From Janibacter sp. CX7 (GTDB lineage: Bacteria; Actinomycetota; Actinomycetes; Actinomycetales; Dermatophilaceae), in assembly GCF_024362365.1 (NCBI RefSeq), contig NZ_CP101464.1:2976001-3040000 (forward strand): a stretch of DNA of 64,000 nt, read 5' to 3'. Positions 56,761-64,000 of the stretch are shown one piece after another. Made by a program: the position numbers and the translations under genes. The notes below the pieces were generated by a model. The model was not told the DNA's origin. It did no database searches and saw only the letters and a program-made list of their open reading frames with translations. Position 1 is the first letter of the stretch. Each line of letters starts with the position of its first letter.

Positions 56761-56860
56761 CGAAGGGGGACGGCTGCGCCCGCCGAAGTCCTTCGTTCTC
56801 CTCTTCGCCGGCGGTTGTCGTTGCTGACTTCGGCTTGATGTGCGCAGCCATCCCCCTTCG
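56761..56860 (-). repeat. Structured repeat element C, copy 3
   Basis: Outer arms CGAAGGGGGA-c-GGCTGCGC (56761-56779) and the matching 56842-56860 enclose the conserved interior in minus orientation: TCAAGCCGAAGTC, AACGACAAC and ACGAAGGACTTCGGC. The inner stem GCCGAAGTC/GACTTCGGC is perfect. The outer stem shares no sequence with copies 1 and 2 yet pairs fully except one position. A 31-bp fragment identical to the left arm and flank of copy 2 lies at 56877-56907. Confidence 0.75.
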
Positions 56861-56967
56861 CCCTGCGGCTCGCCTGGACGCCACGCCAACCCTCCCCGCC
56901 GTCCGCTCCGCAGGCATCCCCCTTCGGCCTGCGGCGATCGACTCGGGGCCACGTATCCTCGGACCCC

Positions 56968-58488
56968 GTGAGTGAGACCCAGGCCAGCAACACGAGCGGC
57001 GTCGACCCCGATGACCTGGCGACCACCCTTCGCGTCCTCGGGATGCTCCACGAGCTGCCGCCGGGCCACGAGGACATCGCGACGGTCAAGCGGGCCGCGG
57101 GCACGATGTACAACCGGGTGAAGAAGGCGCGTCGCCGCGAGGCCCGGCAGGCCGAGCGCGGGCCCAAGATGGCGCACGACCAGGCGATCCTCGACCAGAC
57201 CGCGACCGGGTCGCCGATGCGCATCGACGACGAGACGAAGGGGATCCCGCTCGCCGCGTCGAGCGAGAGCCGATTCGTCGGCGAGCTGCAGATCCCCCGC
57301 GGCTGCTACATCTGCCACGCCGACTACACGCTCGTCGATGCCTTCTACCACTGGCTGTGCCCGGACTGCGCGGCGATGAGCCACGAGCGCCGCGACCAGG
57401 GCACCGACCTGCGCGGGCGCCGGGCGCTGCTCACCGGCGGCCGGGCGAAGATCGGCATGTACATCGCCCTGCGGCTGCTGCGTGACGGCGCCGACCTGAC
57501 GATCACCACCCGCTTCCCCCGGGACGCGGCGCGGCGCTTCGCCGAGCTCGCCGACTCGCCGGAGTGGATCGACCGGCTGACGATCGTCGGCATCGACCTG
57601 CGCGACCCGACCCAGGTGGTTGCCCTGACCGACGAGGTCGCGGCCGCCGGGCCGCTCGACATCCTCATCAACAACGCCTGCCAGACGGTGCGGCGCTCCC
57701 CCGGCGCCTACAGCCAGCTCGTCGACGGCGAGTCGCAGCCGCTCGAGATCGACGGGCCGACGCCGACGATGATCTCCTTCGACCGGGTGAGCGAGGCCCA
57801 CCCCGCGGCGCTCGTCGGCTCCCTCGGCGAGCACCCGGTGCCCCACGCCGACGCGGCCGCCGTGCGCACCGCTGCCGACATGACCCGGCTGGCCCTCACC
57901 GCCGGCAGCGCGAGCCTGGAGGCCCACCTCGCCGGCACGGCCGTCGACGCCGGCGGGCTGCTGCCCGACGTCGTGACGACGAACTCGTGGAAGCAGACCG
58001 TCGACGAGGTCGACCCGCTCGAGCTCCTCGAGGTGCAGATGTGCAACTCGGTCGCGCCCTTCCTGCTCGTCTCCCGGCTGCGGCCGGCCATGCGCGCGGC
58101 CGTCGAGCGCCGCCGCGAGGTGGTGGGCGACGCCGCCCGCGGCCACGTCGTCAACGTCTCGGCGATGGAGGGGCAGTTCTCGCGCCGCTACAAGGGCGCC
58201 GGCCACCCGCACACCAACATGGCCAAGGCCGCGCTCAACATGCTCACCCGCACCTCGGCCGGGGAGATGTTCGAGACCGACCGGATCCTCATGACGGCCG
58301 TCGACACCGGCTGGATCACCGACGAGCGCCCGCACCACGAAAAGCTCGACATCGCCGCCCAGGGCTGGCACGCCCCGCTCGACCTCGTCGACGGCGCCGC
58401 CCGCGTCTACGACCCGATCGTCCGCGGCGAGCGCGGCGAGGACCTCTACGGCGTCTTCCTGAAGAACTTCGAGCCCTACGCCTGGTAG
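56968..58488 (+). CDS. Atypical SDR with N-terminal zinc ribbon
   Basis: The 506-residue protein has a roughly 150-residue N-terminal part containing CYICHADYTLVDAFYHWLC (C-x2-C-x14-C-x2-C, about 112-133), then an SDR domain. The coenzyme loop is LLTGGRAKIGMYIALRLL and NNACQTVRR follows. Near the end, where SDRs have Tyr-x3-Lys, it reads TNMAK, so the catalytic Tyr is replaced. Insertions enlarge the domain. It may bind a partner or use a changed mechanism. The start is a GTG at 56968. Monocistronic. The zinc-ribbon-SDR family has no function known to me. Confidence 0.82.
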   Translation: MSETQASNTSGVDPDDLATTLRVLGMLHELPPGHEDIATVKRAAGTMYNRVKKARRREARQAERGPKMAHDQAILDQTATGSPMRIDDETKGIPLAASSESRFVGELQIPRGCYICHADYTLVDAFYHWLCPDCAAMSHERRDQGTDLRGRRALLTGGRAKIGMYIALRLLRDGADLTITTRFPRDAARRFAELADSPEWIDRLTIVGIDLRDPTQVVALTDEVAAAGPLDILINNACQTVRRSPGAYSQLVDGESQPLEIDGPTPTMISFDRVSEAHPAALVGSLGEHPVPHADAAAVRTAADMTRLALTAGSASLEAHLAGTAVDAGGLLPDVVTTNSWKQTVDEVDPLELLEVQMCNSVAPFLLVSRLRPAMRAAVERRREVVGDAARGHVVNVSAMEGQFSRRYKGAGHPHTNMAKAALNMLTRTSAGEMFETDRILMTAVDTGWITDERPHHEKLDIAAQGWHAPLDLVDGAARVYDPIVRGERGEDLYGVFLKNFEPYAW

Positions 58489-58498
58489 GCGGGCTGGC

Positions 58499-58558
58499 GT
58501 CCCTTCGAGACGGTCGCTGAGCGACCGCCCACGCGGAACGTGGGACCCACTCAGGGAC
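58499..58558. repeat. REP-like hairpin, type A (copy 4)
   Basis: GTCCCT-tc-GAG and CTC-AGGGAC ends around two small stems (GGTCGCT/GCGACC and CCCACG/CGTGGG). It is the first module of the 412-bp gene-free tract before fdhA. Confidence 0.75.
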
Positions 58559-58580
58559 CGGGGTGGGCAGAGAGCGCGGC

Positions 58581-58628
58581 CATTCGAAGAAGAAGCGCCC
58601 GGTCGAGCGAGCGTTTCTTCTTCGAATG
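58581..58628. repeat. 48-bp imperfect palindrome (module P, copy 2)
   Basis: CATTCGAAGAAGAA and its complement form 14-bp ends, with a partly paired GCGCCCGGTCGAGCGAGCG centre. The counterpart is the perfect palindrome at 14487-14530. Confidence 0.8.
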
Positions 58629-58652
58629 AGGCGGCAGGGCAGCAGAGCGGAC

Positions 58653-58746
58653 GGCGGGGAGGGTTGGCGTGGCGTCAAGCCGAAGAGAACGACAACGCGA
58701 CCACACGACGACGAAGGACTTCGGCAGCGCGCCAACCCTCCTCGCC
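58653..58746 (+). repeat. Structured repeat element C, copy 2
   Basis: Seventeen-bp arms GGCGGGGAGGGTTGGCG (58653-58669) and 58730-58746 pair with one G-U position. The interior is nearly identical to copy 1 (14581-14677). Compared with copy 1 the stem positions CCCGG changed to GTTGG and the opposite strand changed to match, which is compensatory covariation. Confidence 0.8.
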
Positions 58747-58777
58747 GGGAGCGCCACCCTTCGCCCGGAGGCGGGTC

Positions 58778-58831
58778 TCGAGGCTCGTCGCAGAGCTCCG
58801 CCCACGCGGAGCGTGGGACCCAGCACCTCGA
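58778..58831. repeat. REP-like hairpin, type B (long variant)
   Basis: TCGAGG and CCTCGA ends with an internal GCTCCGC-ccac-GCGGAGC stem. It is the last module before the fdhA promoter region. Confidence 0.6.
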
Positions 58832-58900
58832 CCAACGTGTAGTGACTAGGAAGCGCTACGGTGATCCAGAGCACGTCTTCTCGCGAAGGGAGTGGCAGCG

Positions 58901-61900
58901 ATGGCACCGAAGGACTCGACCTTCCTCGGCTGGCCCGTCCTGCGGCAGCTGGCCTCGGGCGACTTCTTGGGGCGCGGCAACGCCGTCACCTCGCGACGCA
59001 CCCGTGAGACCGAGCCGCGCACGTCGAGCGCCGACCGTGTCGTGCAGAGTGTCTGCCCGTACTGCGCCGTCGGCTGCGGCCAGCGGGTGTTCGTCAAGGA
59101 CGAGCAGGTCGTCCAGATCGAGGGCGACCCGGACTCGCCGGTGAGCCGAGGGCGCTTGTGCCCCAAGGGTGCTGCGAGCGAGCAGCTGGTCAACTCGCCG
59201 ACCCGCCAGACGCACGTGCTCTACCGCGCGCCGGGCGCCACGGACTTCCAGCGGATCGAGCTCGACGAGGCCATCGACATGGTCGCCGACCGCTTCCTCG
59301 CCTCGCGCGCCGCGAAGTGGCAGGACCACGACGAGCACGGCCGCCCCCTTCGTCGCACGATGGGCATCGCCTCGCTCGGGGGAGCCACCCTCGACAACGA
59401 GGAGAACTACCTCATCAAGAAGCTCTTCACGGCGGCCGGCGCGATCCAGATCGAGAACCAGGCGCGTATTTGACACTCCGCCACGGTTCCCAGTCTGGGA
59501 GCCTCCTTCGGGCGCGGCGGCGCCACCCAGTCCCTCCAGGACATGGCCAACGCGGACTGCATCATCATCCAGGGCTCCAACATGGCCGAGTGCCACCCGG
59601 TGGGCTTCCAGTGGGTCTCCGAGGCCAAGGCCCGCGGTGCGCGGGTCATCCACATCGACCCGCGATTCACCCGCACCTCCGCGATCGCTGACACCCACGT
59701 CGCGATCCGGGCGGGCACCGACGTCGTGCTCCTGGGCGCGCTCATCAAGCACGTCATCGACAACGACCTCTTCTTCCGTGACTACGTCGTGGCCTACACC
59801 AATGCCGCGACCCTCGTCGGCGAGGACTTCGTCGACACCGAGGACCTCGACGGCGTCTTCTCCGGCTACGACGAGCAGTCCGGCACCTATGACATGAGCT
59901 CGTGGGCCTATGCCGAGCGCGAGGACGACGAAGGGGGCGCCTCGGGTGACGACGAGGTCGGCGGCCCGAGCGGTGGTCACGAGCACGGAGCGCACAAGAG
60001 CGCCCGCGCCGCGGGCGACCAGCACGGCGCGGCCGGCCCGGCCCTCGAGCACGCCCGGGTGATTCGTGACGAATCCCTGCAGCACCCGCGCTCGGTCTTC
60101 CAGGTGCTCAAGCGGCACTACGCGCGCTACACGCCCGAGATGGTCGAGGAGGTGTGCGGCATCCCGCAGTGGCAGTTCCGCGAGATCGCCGACGCGCTGA
60201 CGAGCAACTCCGGCCGCGAGCGCACGACCTGCTTCGCGTATGCCCTGGGGTGGACCCAGCACAGCCTCGGCGCGCAGTTCATCCGCACCGCCGCGATCCT
60301 CCAGCTGCTCATGGGCAATGTCGGCCGACCGGGCAGCGGCATCATGGCGCTGCGCGGGCACGCGAGCATCCAGGGCTCGACCGACATCCCGACCCTCTTC
60401 AACCTCCTGCCCGGCTACCTGCCGATGCCGGTGGTCGGCAAGCACGACACCCTCGAGCAGTACCTCGAGACGATCTCCTCGCCGCTGCAGAAGGGCTTCT
60501 GGACCGAGGCGCCGGCCTACACCGCGAGCCTGATGAAGGCGTGGTTCGGCGACGCGGCGACCCCGGACAACGACTTCTGCTTCGACTACCTGCCGCGTCT
60601 GACGGGTGCCCACGGCACCTACCAGACGGTGATGTCGATGCTCGAGGACGAGGTCGAGGGCTACTTCGTGCTCGGGCAGAACCCTGCGGTCGGCTCGGCC
60701 CACGGCAAGATGCAGCGGCTGGCGATGACGCACCTCAAGTGGGTCGTCGTCCGCGACTTCCAGCTCATCGAGTCGGCGACCTTCTGGAAGGACTCCCCCG
60801 AGATCGCCAGCGGCGAGCTCAAGACCGAGGACATCGACACCGAGGTCTTCTTCTTCCCCGCGGCCAACCACGTGGAGAAGTCGGGCACCTTCACCCAGAC
60901 CCAGCGGATGCTCCAGTGGCACCACCAGGCCGTGCAGCCGCCCAACGACGCGCAGAGCGAGCTCGAGTTCTTCCACGAGCTCGGCGTGCGCATCCGCGAG
61001 CGGCTCGCCGACTCGACCGACGAGCGCGACCGGCCGCTGCTCGACCTGACGTGGGACTACCCGAAGGACGCGCACGGCGAGACCGACGCCGAGGCGGTGC
61101 TGCGGGAGATCAACGGCTACCACGTGAGCGGTGAGAAGGCCGGGCAGCTGCTCGACAAGTTCGCCGACATGAAGGCCGACGGCTCGACCTCGGGCGGCTG
61201 CTGGATCTACACCGGCGTCTACGCCGGCGGGGTCAACAAGTCGGCCAACCGCGTGCCCGGCCAGGAGCAGGACGAGACCGCCGCCGAGTGGGGCTGGGCC
61301 TGGCCGATGAACCGGCGCATCCTCTACAACCGCGCCTCCGCCGACCCGCAGGGGCGGCCGTGGAGCCAGCGCAAGAAATACGTCTGGTGGGACGCGGAGG
61401 CGAAGAAGTGGACGGGCAAGGACGTCCCAGACTTCCCGGTGGACCGCGACCCGTCCTTCCGGCCCGACCCCGACGTCGGCGGACCCGCAGCCATCGCCGG
61501 CGACGACCCCTTCATCATGCAGGCGGACGGCAAGGGCTGGCTCTTCGCGCCCAAGGGCATGGTGGACGGTCCGCTCCCTTCGCACTACGAGGCGCAGGAG
61601 TCGCCCGTCGCCAACCCGGTCTACGGGCAGCAGCGCAACCCGGCCCGGCTGGTCTACCCGCGCAAGGACAACCTGTGGAGCCCGTCCGGGGACGAGCCGG
61701 GGTCGGACGTCTACCCCTTCGTCTTCACGACCTATCGGCTCACCGAGCACCACACGGCCGGCGGCATGAGCCGGTGGCTGCCCTACCTGTCGGAGCTGCA
61801 GCCCGAGATGTTCTGCGAGGTCTCGCCCGAGCTCGCCGAGCAGCAGGGCCTCGTCAACGGCGGGTGGGCGACGCTCATCTCGGCGCGCAGCGCCATCGAG

Positions 61901-62224
61901 GCACGCGTGCTCGTCACCGAGCGGATGACGCCGCTGACGATCAAGGGCCGCACGATCCACCAGATCGGTCTGCCCTACCACTGGGGCGTCGGCCGCGACG
62001 CCGTCGTCGAGGGCGACGGGGCCAACGACCTGCTCGGCCTGGCGCTCGACCCCAACGTCCAGATCCAGGAGTCGAAGGTCGGCTCCTGCGACATCCGCCC
62101 CGGTCGCCGGCCTCGGGGCGAGGAGCTGCTGCGCCTCGTCGCGGAGTACCAGTCGCGCTCGGGCACGACCGTCGAGACCGGCAACCAGCACCGCGACGAG
62201 CCCCACGACGAAGGGAGGCCGTGA
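58901..62224 (+). CDS. fdhA: Formate dehydrogenase catalytic subunit, selenoprotein
   Basis: This is one 1107-residue protein read through an in-frame TGA at 59471-59473 (Sec191). Before it lie the [4Fe-4S] motif VCPYCAVGCGQRV and RGRLCPKG. Sequence on both sides is continuous with Mo/W formate dehydrogenase: IENQARI-U-HSATVPSLGASFGRG, where Sec is the active-site metal ligand. Later GSNMAECHPVGFQWV and the C-terminal molybdopterin dinucleotide domain (ITARSAIEARV-like, VHQIGLPYHWG) follow. A His/Gly/Asp-rich insert sits at about residues 343-387. The enzyme oxidises formate and passes electrons to FdhB. GGGAG is eight bases before the ATG. Its stop overlaps fdhB. Confidence 0.92.
59471..59503 (+). 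promoter_or_regulatory. UGA selenocysteine codon with SECIS-like hairpin
   Basis: Eleven bases after TGA, GGTTCCCAG (59485-59493) pairs with CTGGGAGCC (59495-59503), one G-U included. The apex AGUCU resembles the GGUCU of the E. coli fdhF element, and the codon-to-apex distance of about 20 nt is in the bacterial range. It should recruit SelB. Confidence 0.75.
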
Positions 62225-63333
62225 TGGGTTATCTCTCCCGGCAGCTGTCGGGCGTCACCGAGCCCGCCCGCGACGCGGGGTGGCAGGAGGCGCCCGAACG
62301 CAAGGGCTTCTTCACCGACACCTCCATCTGCATCGGCTGCAAGGCCTGCGAGGTCGCGTGCAAGGAGTGGAACGGCATCCCCCTCGACGGCCTCGCCATC
62401 ACGGGCAACAGCTACGACAACACCGGTGACCTGGGCGCGAGCACGTGGCGGCACGTCGCCTTCGTCGAGCAGAGCCGCGAGCGCATCGAGGCCGCCCGTG
62501 AGTCCGGTCGGCGGCTCGTCGACCTGGGCATGCCGGCCGTCGGTGAGCCACCCACGCAGCCCCCGACGGGCGGCGCACCCGCCGGCTACGGCACCCTCCC
62601 CGCGCCGATCGAGGGACACGGACCGGCGCTGACCGACATGCTCGCCGAGAAGGCCGACGTCGAGGCCGGCGGCACCGGGCACCTCGGTGTGACCGTCGAC
62701 GGCGTGCCGATCGTCGGGTCCGTGCCGGAGTTTCGCTGGCTGATGTCCTCCGACGTGTGCAAGCACTGCACCCACGCCGGCTGCCTCGACGTGTGCCCGA
62801 CGGGTGCGCTCTTCCGCAGCGAGCACGGCACGGTCGTCGTCCAGGCCGATGTCTGCAACGGCTGCGGCTACTGCGTCGGCGCGTGCCCCTTCGGCGTCAT
62901 CGAGCGGCGCAACGACGCGAGCGTCTCGGTGCGCGCCGACGACCACGTGCCCAATGTCGGTGTCGCGCAGAAGTGCACGCTCTGCTACGACCGCCTCTCC
63001 CACGACCAGACGCCCGCGTGCGCGCAGACCTGCCCGACGACGTCGATCAAGTTCGGCACCCACGACGACATGGTCGCCACGGCCCGGGACCGCGTCGCCC
63101 AGCTGCACGAGCAGGGCTTCACCGAGGCGCGCCTCTACGGGGCCAACGAGCACGACGGCGTCGGCGGCACCGGCTCGGTCTTCCTCCTGCTCGACGAGCC
63201 CGAGGTCTACGGCCTGCCGCCGGACCCCGAGGCCCCGACGAAGCGACTGCCCGAGATGTTCCGCGCCGCCGGCCTCGCCGGGGTCGGCCTGCTCGGCGCC
63301 GTCGCCGTCTCCTTCCTCGGGAGCCGGACGTGA
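62224..63333 (+). CDS. fdhB: Formate dehydrogenase iron-sulfur (beta) subunit
   Basis: The 369-residue electron-transfer subunit carries four [4Fe-4S] clusters: CIGCKACEVACKEW, CKHCTHAGCLDVCP, CNGCGYCVGACPFG and CTLCYDR with CAQTCP. An insert of about 75 residues rich in Pro/Gly separates the first cluster from the second. The C-terminus has one hydrophobic helix (AAGLAGVGLLGAVAVSFLG) that can anchor it to the membrane. Its ATG overlaps the fdhA stop and its own stop overlaps the next GTG, so all three are coupled. Confidence 0.95.
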   Translation: MGYLSRQLSGVTEPARDAGWQEAPERKGFFTDTSICIGCKACEVACKEWNGIPLDGLAITGNSYDNTGDLGASTWRHVAFVEQSRERIEAARESGRRLVDLGMPAVGEPPTQPPTGGAPAGYGTLPAPIEGHGPALTDMLAEKADVEAGGTGHLGVTVDGVPIVGSVPEFRWLMSSDVCKHCTHAGCLDVCPTGALFRSEHGTVVVQADVCNGCGYCVGACPFGVIERRNDASVSVRADDHVPNVGVAQKCTLCYDRLSHDQTPACAQTCPTTSIKFGTHDDMVATARDRVAQLHEQGFTEARLYGANEHDGVGGTGSVFLLLDEPEVYGLPPDPEAPTKRLPEMFRAAGLAGVGLLGAVAVSFLGSRT

Positions 63334-64000
63334 CGACCTCTCCCTTCGACAGCTACCGACCGCCCGAGGAGGGTGGCCGCCGACGCCGCCGTGACCGCGC
63401 GAAGGGGGCTGCCGGCACCGCTCGCAGCTGGCTCACCCGCGAGGGCGGGGGCCGACGCGAGGCGCCCGCGGTTCCGGACGCGGAGTTCAGCAGCTACTAC
63501 GGCCAGGCGATCGTCAAGCCGGTGCCGTGGGACCACAAGATCTCGGCCTACCTCTTCGTCGGCGGCATCGCCGGTGTCTCGGGCATCGTCCAGGCGGGTG
63601 CAGCGGCGACGGGCAACTCTGTGCTGCAACGCAACTCGCGCCTGACGGCGATGGCGGCCGTGGGCCTCAGCGGCATCGCGCTCGTCGCCGACCTCGGCCG
63701 GCCGGAGCGCTTCCTCAACATGATGCGCACGGTCAAGCTCACCTCGCCGATGTCGGTCGGCACGTGGATCCTGTCCGCCTACGCGGGCTTCGCCGGGGTG
63801 ACCACGGGCGCCGAGGTGCTGCGCCTGCTGCCCGCCCGCGGTCCGGTCGCCGCACTCACCCGCGTCACCGACGCCCTCGGCACCCCCTCGACGATCGGTC
63901 AGGCGGCCTTCGGTGCGCCGCTCGCGGCCTACACGGCCGTGCTGCTCGCCGACACCGCGCACCCGGTGTGGCACGAGAGCCGGAGGGAGCTCCCCTTCGT
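63330..64000 (+). CDS. nrfD: NrfD/polysulfide reductase-like membrane subunit, partial
   Basis: A GTG at 63330 overlapping the fdhB stop opens a frame that runs off the window (223 residues visible). A basic N-terminus (about 1-45) leads to EFSSYYGQAIVKPVPWDHKI and membrane helices (AYLFVGGIAGVSGIVQAG, AVGLSGIALVADLGRPERFL), the signature of NrfD-type quinone-interacting subunits. It should pass electrons from FdhB to the menaquinone pool. This gene replaces the cytochrome b FdhC of enterobacterial enzymes. Confidence 0.92.
   Translation, partial: MTTSPFDSYRPPEEGGRRRRRDRAKGAAGTARSWLTREGGGRREAPAVPDAEFSSYYGQAIVKPVPWDHKISAYLFVGGIAGVSGIVQAGAAATGNSVLQRNSRLTAMAAVGLSGIALVADLGRPERFLNMMRTVKLTSPMSVGTWILSAYAGFAGVTTGAEVLRLLPARGPVAALTRVTDALGTPSTIGQAAFGAPLAAYTAVLLADTAHPVWHESRRELPF

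Noticed and set aside
59471..59473. fdhA as a nonsense-mutated pseudogene
   Set aside because: The TGA is exactly at the active-site Sec/Cys position of the family and is followed by a SECIS-like hairpin. The rest of the protein is intact.
58856..62206. 1116-residue minus-strand open frame
   Set aside because: Shadow of fdhA, whose motifs are unmistakable on the plus strand.

Overview
The window is high-GC, densely coded bacterial chromosome. Leaderless promoters, stop/start overlaps of the GTGA and ATGA type, a SigK/RskA pair, a class E/F sortase, mycothiol-type proteins (PIG-L deacetylase, maleylpyruvate isomerase fold), an AztD-like lipoprotein under a Zur box and a streptogrisin-like protease together point to an actinobacterium of the order Micrococcales. 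Intrasporangiaceae (Janibacter-like) is my best guess from gene style alone. I see no rRNA, tRNA, CRISPR array, intact prophage or transposase.

Layout: 1-9 kb holds an SRPBCC protein, an MMPL exporter divergent from an MFS exporter across a double operator, an SSAT-like acetyltransferase, pyruvate phosphate dikinase and a LysR regulator. 10.1-13.6 kb is an accessory island: a WXG100-type putative toxin with an overlapping lipoprotein gene, a decayed type I restriction subunit (hsdR) and an Abi_2 protein with a HEPN-like RNSAAH motif preceded by a strong hairpin. 13.6-21 kb carries nadE, a CYP102-like P450, the Zur-boxed AztD-like lipoprotein and an ArsR/SRPBCC pair. 21-27 kb is a minus-strand lipid/ketone catabolic cluster (flavin monooxygenase, SDR, nitronate monooxygenase, aldo-keto reductase, acyl-CoA ligase). 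27-33 kb has a broken RclA-like flavoprotein and a nitrite/NO module (SufR-like regulator, DUF2249, hemerythrin, membrane-fused NirK). 33-39 kb has a frameshifted secreted protein, a hydrolase, a cupin, ahpC/ahpF and a protease.

38.7-44.3 kb is one minus-strand run: DUF4397 surface protein, sortase, SigK, RskA, a DUF294 protein and an exonuclease. It is headed by a sequence matching the SigK promoter. 44-58 kb is housekeeping and transport: amidohydrolase, nucleosidase, fumC, LOG, MFS/TetR, sterol desaturase, PIG-L, ferritin, HAD and an unusual zinc-ribbon SDR. 58.9-64 kb is a formate dehydrogenase operon (fdhA, fdhB, nrfD-like) whose catalytic subunit reads through an in-frame TGA as selenocysteine.

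Two window-wide patterns are not explained by genes. First, a family of structured intergenic repeats includes a roughly 95-100 nt element in three copies. Its outer stem differs in sequence between copies yet stays self-complementary, and its interior is conserved. Second, the heptamer CGAAGGG (or its complement CCCTTCG) occurs about 114 times by my hand count, far above base composition. Its longest gap, 9.6-13.7 kb, coincides with the accessory island.
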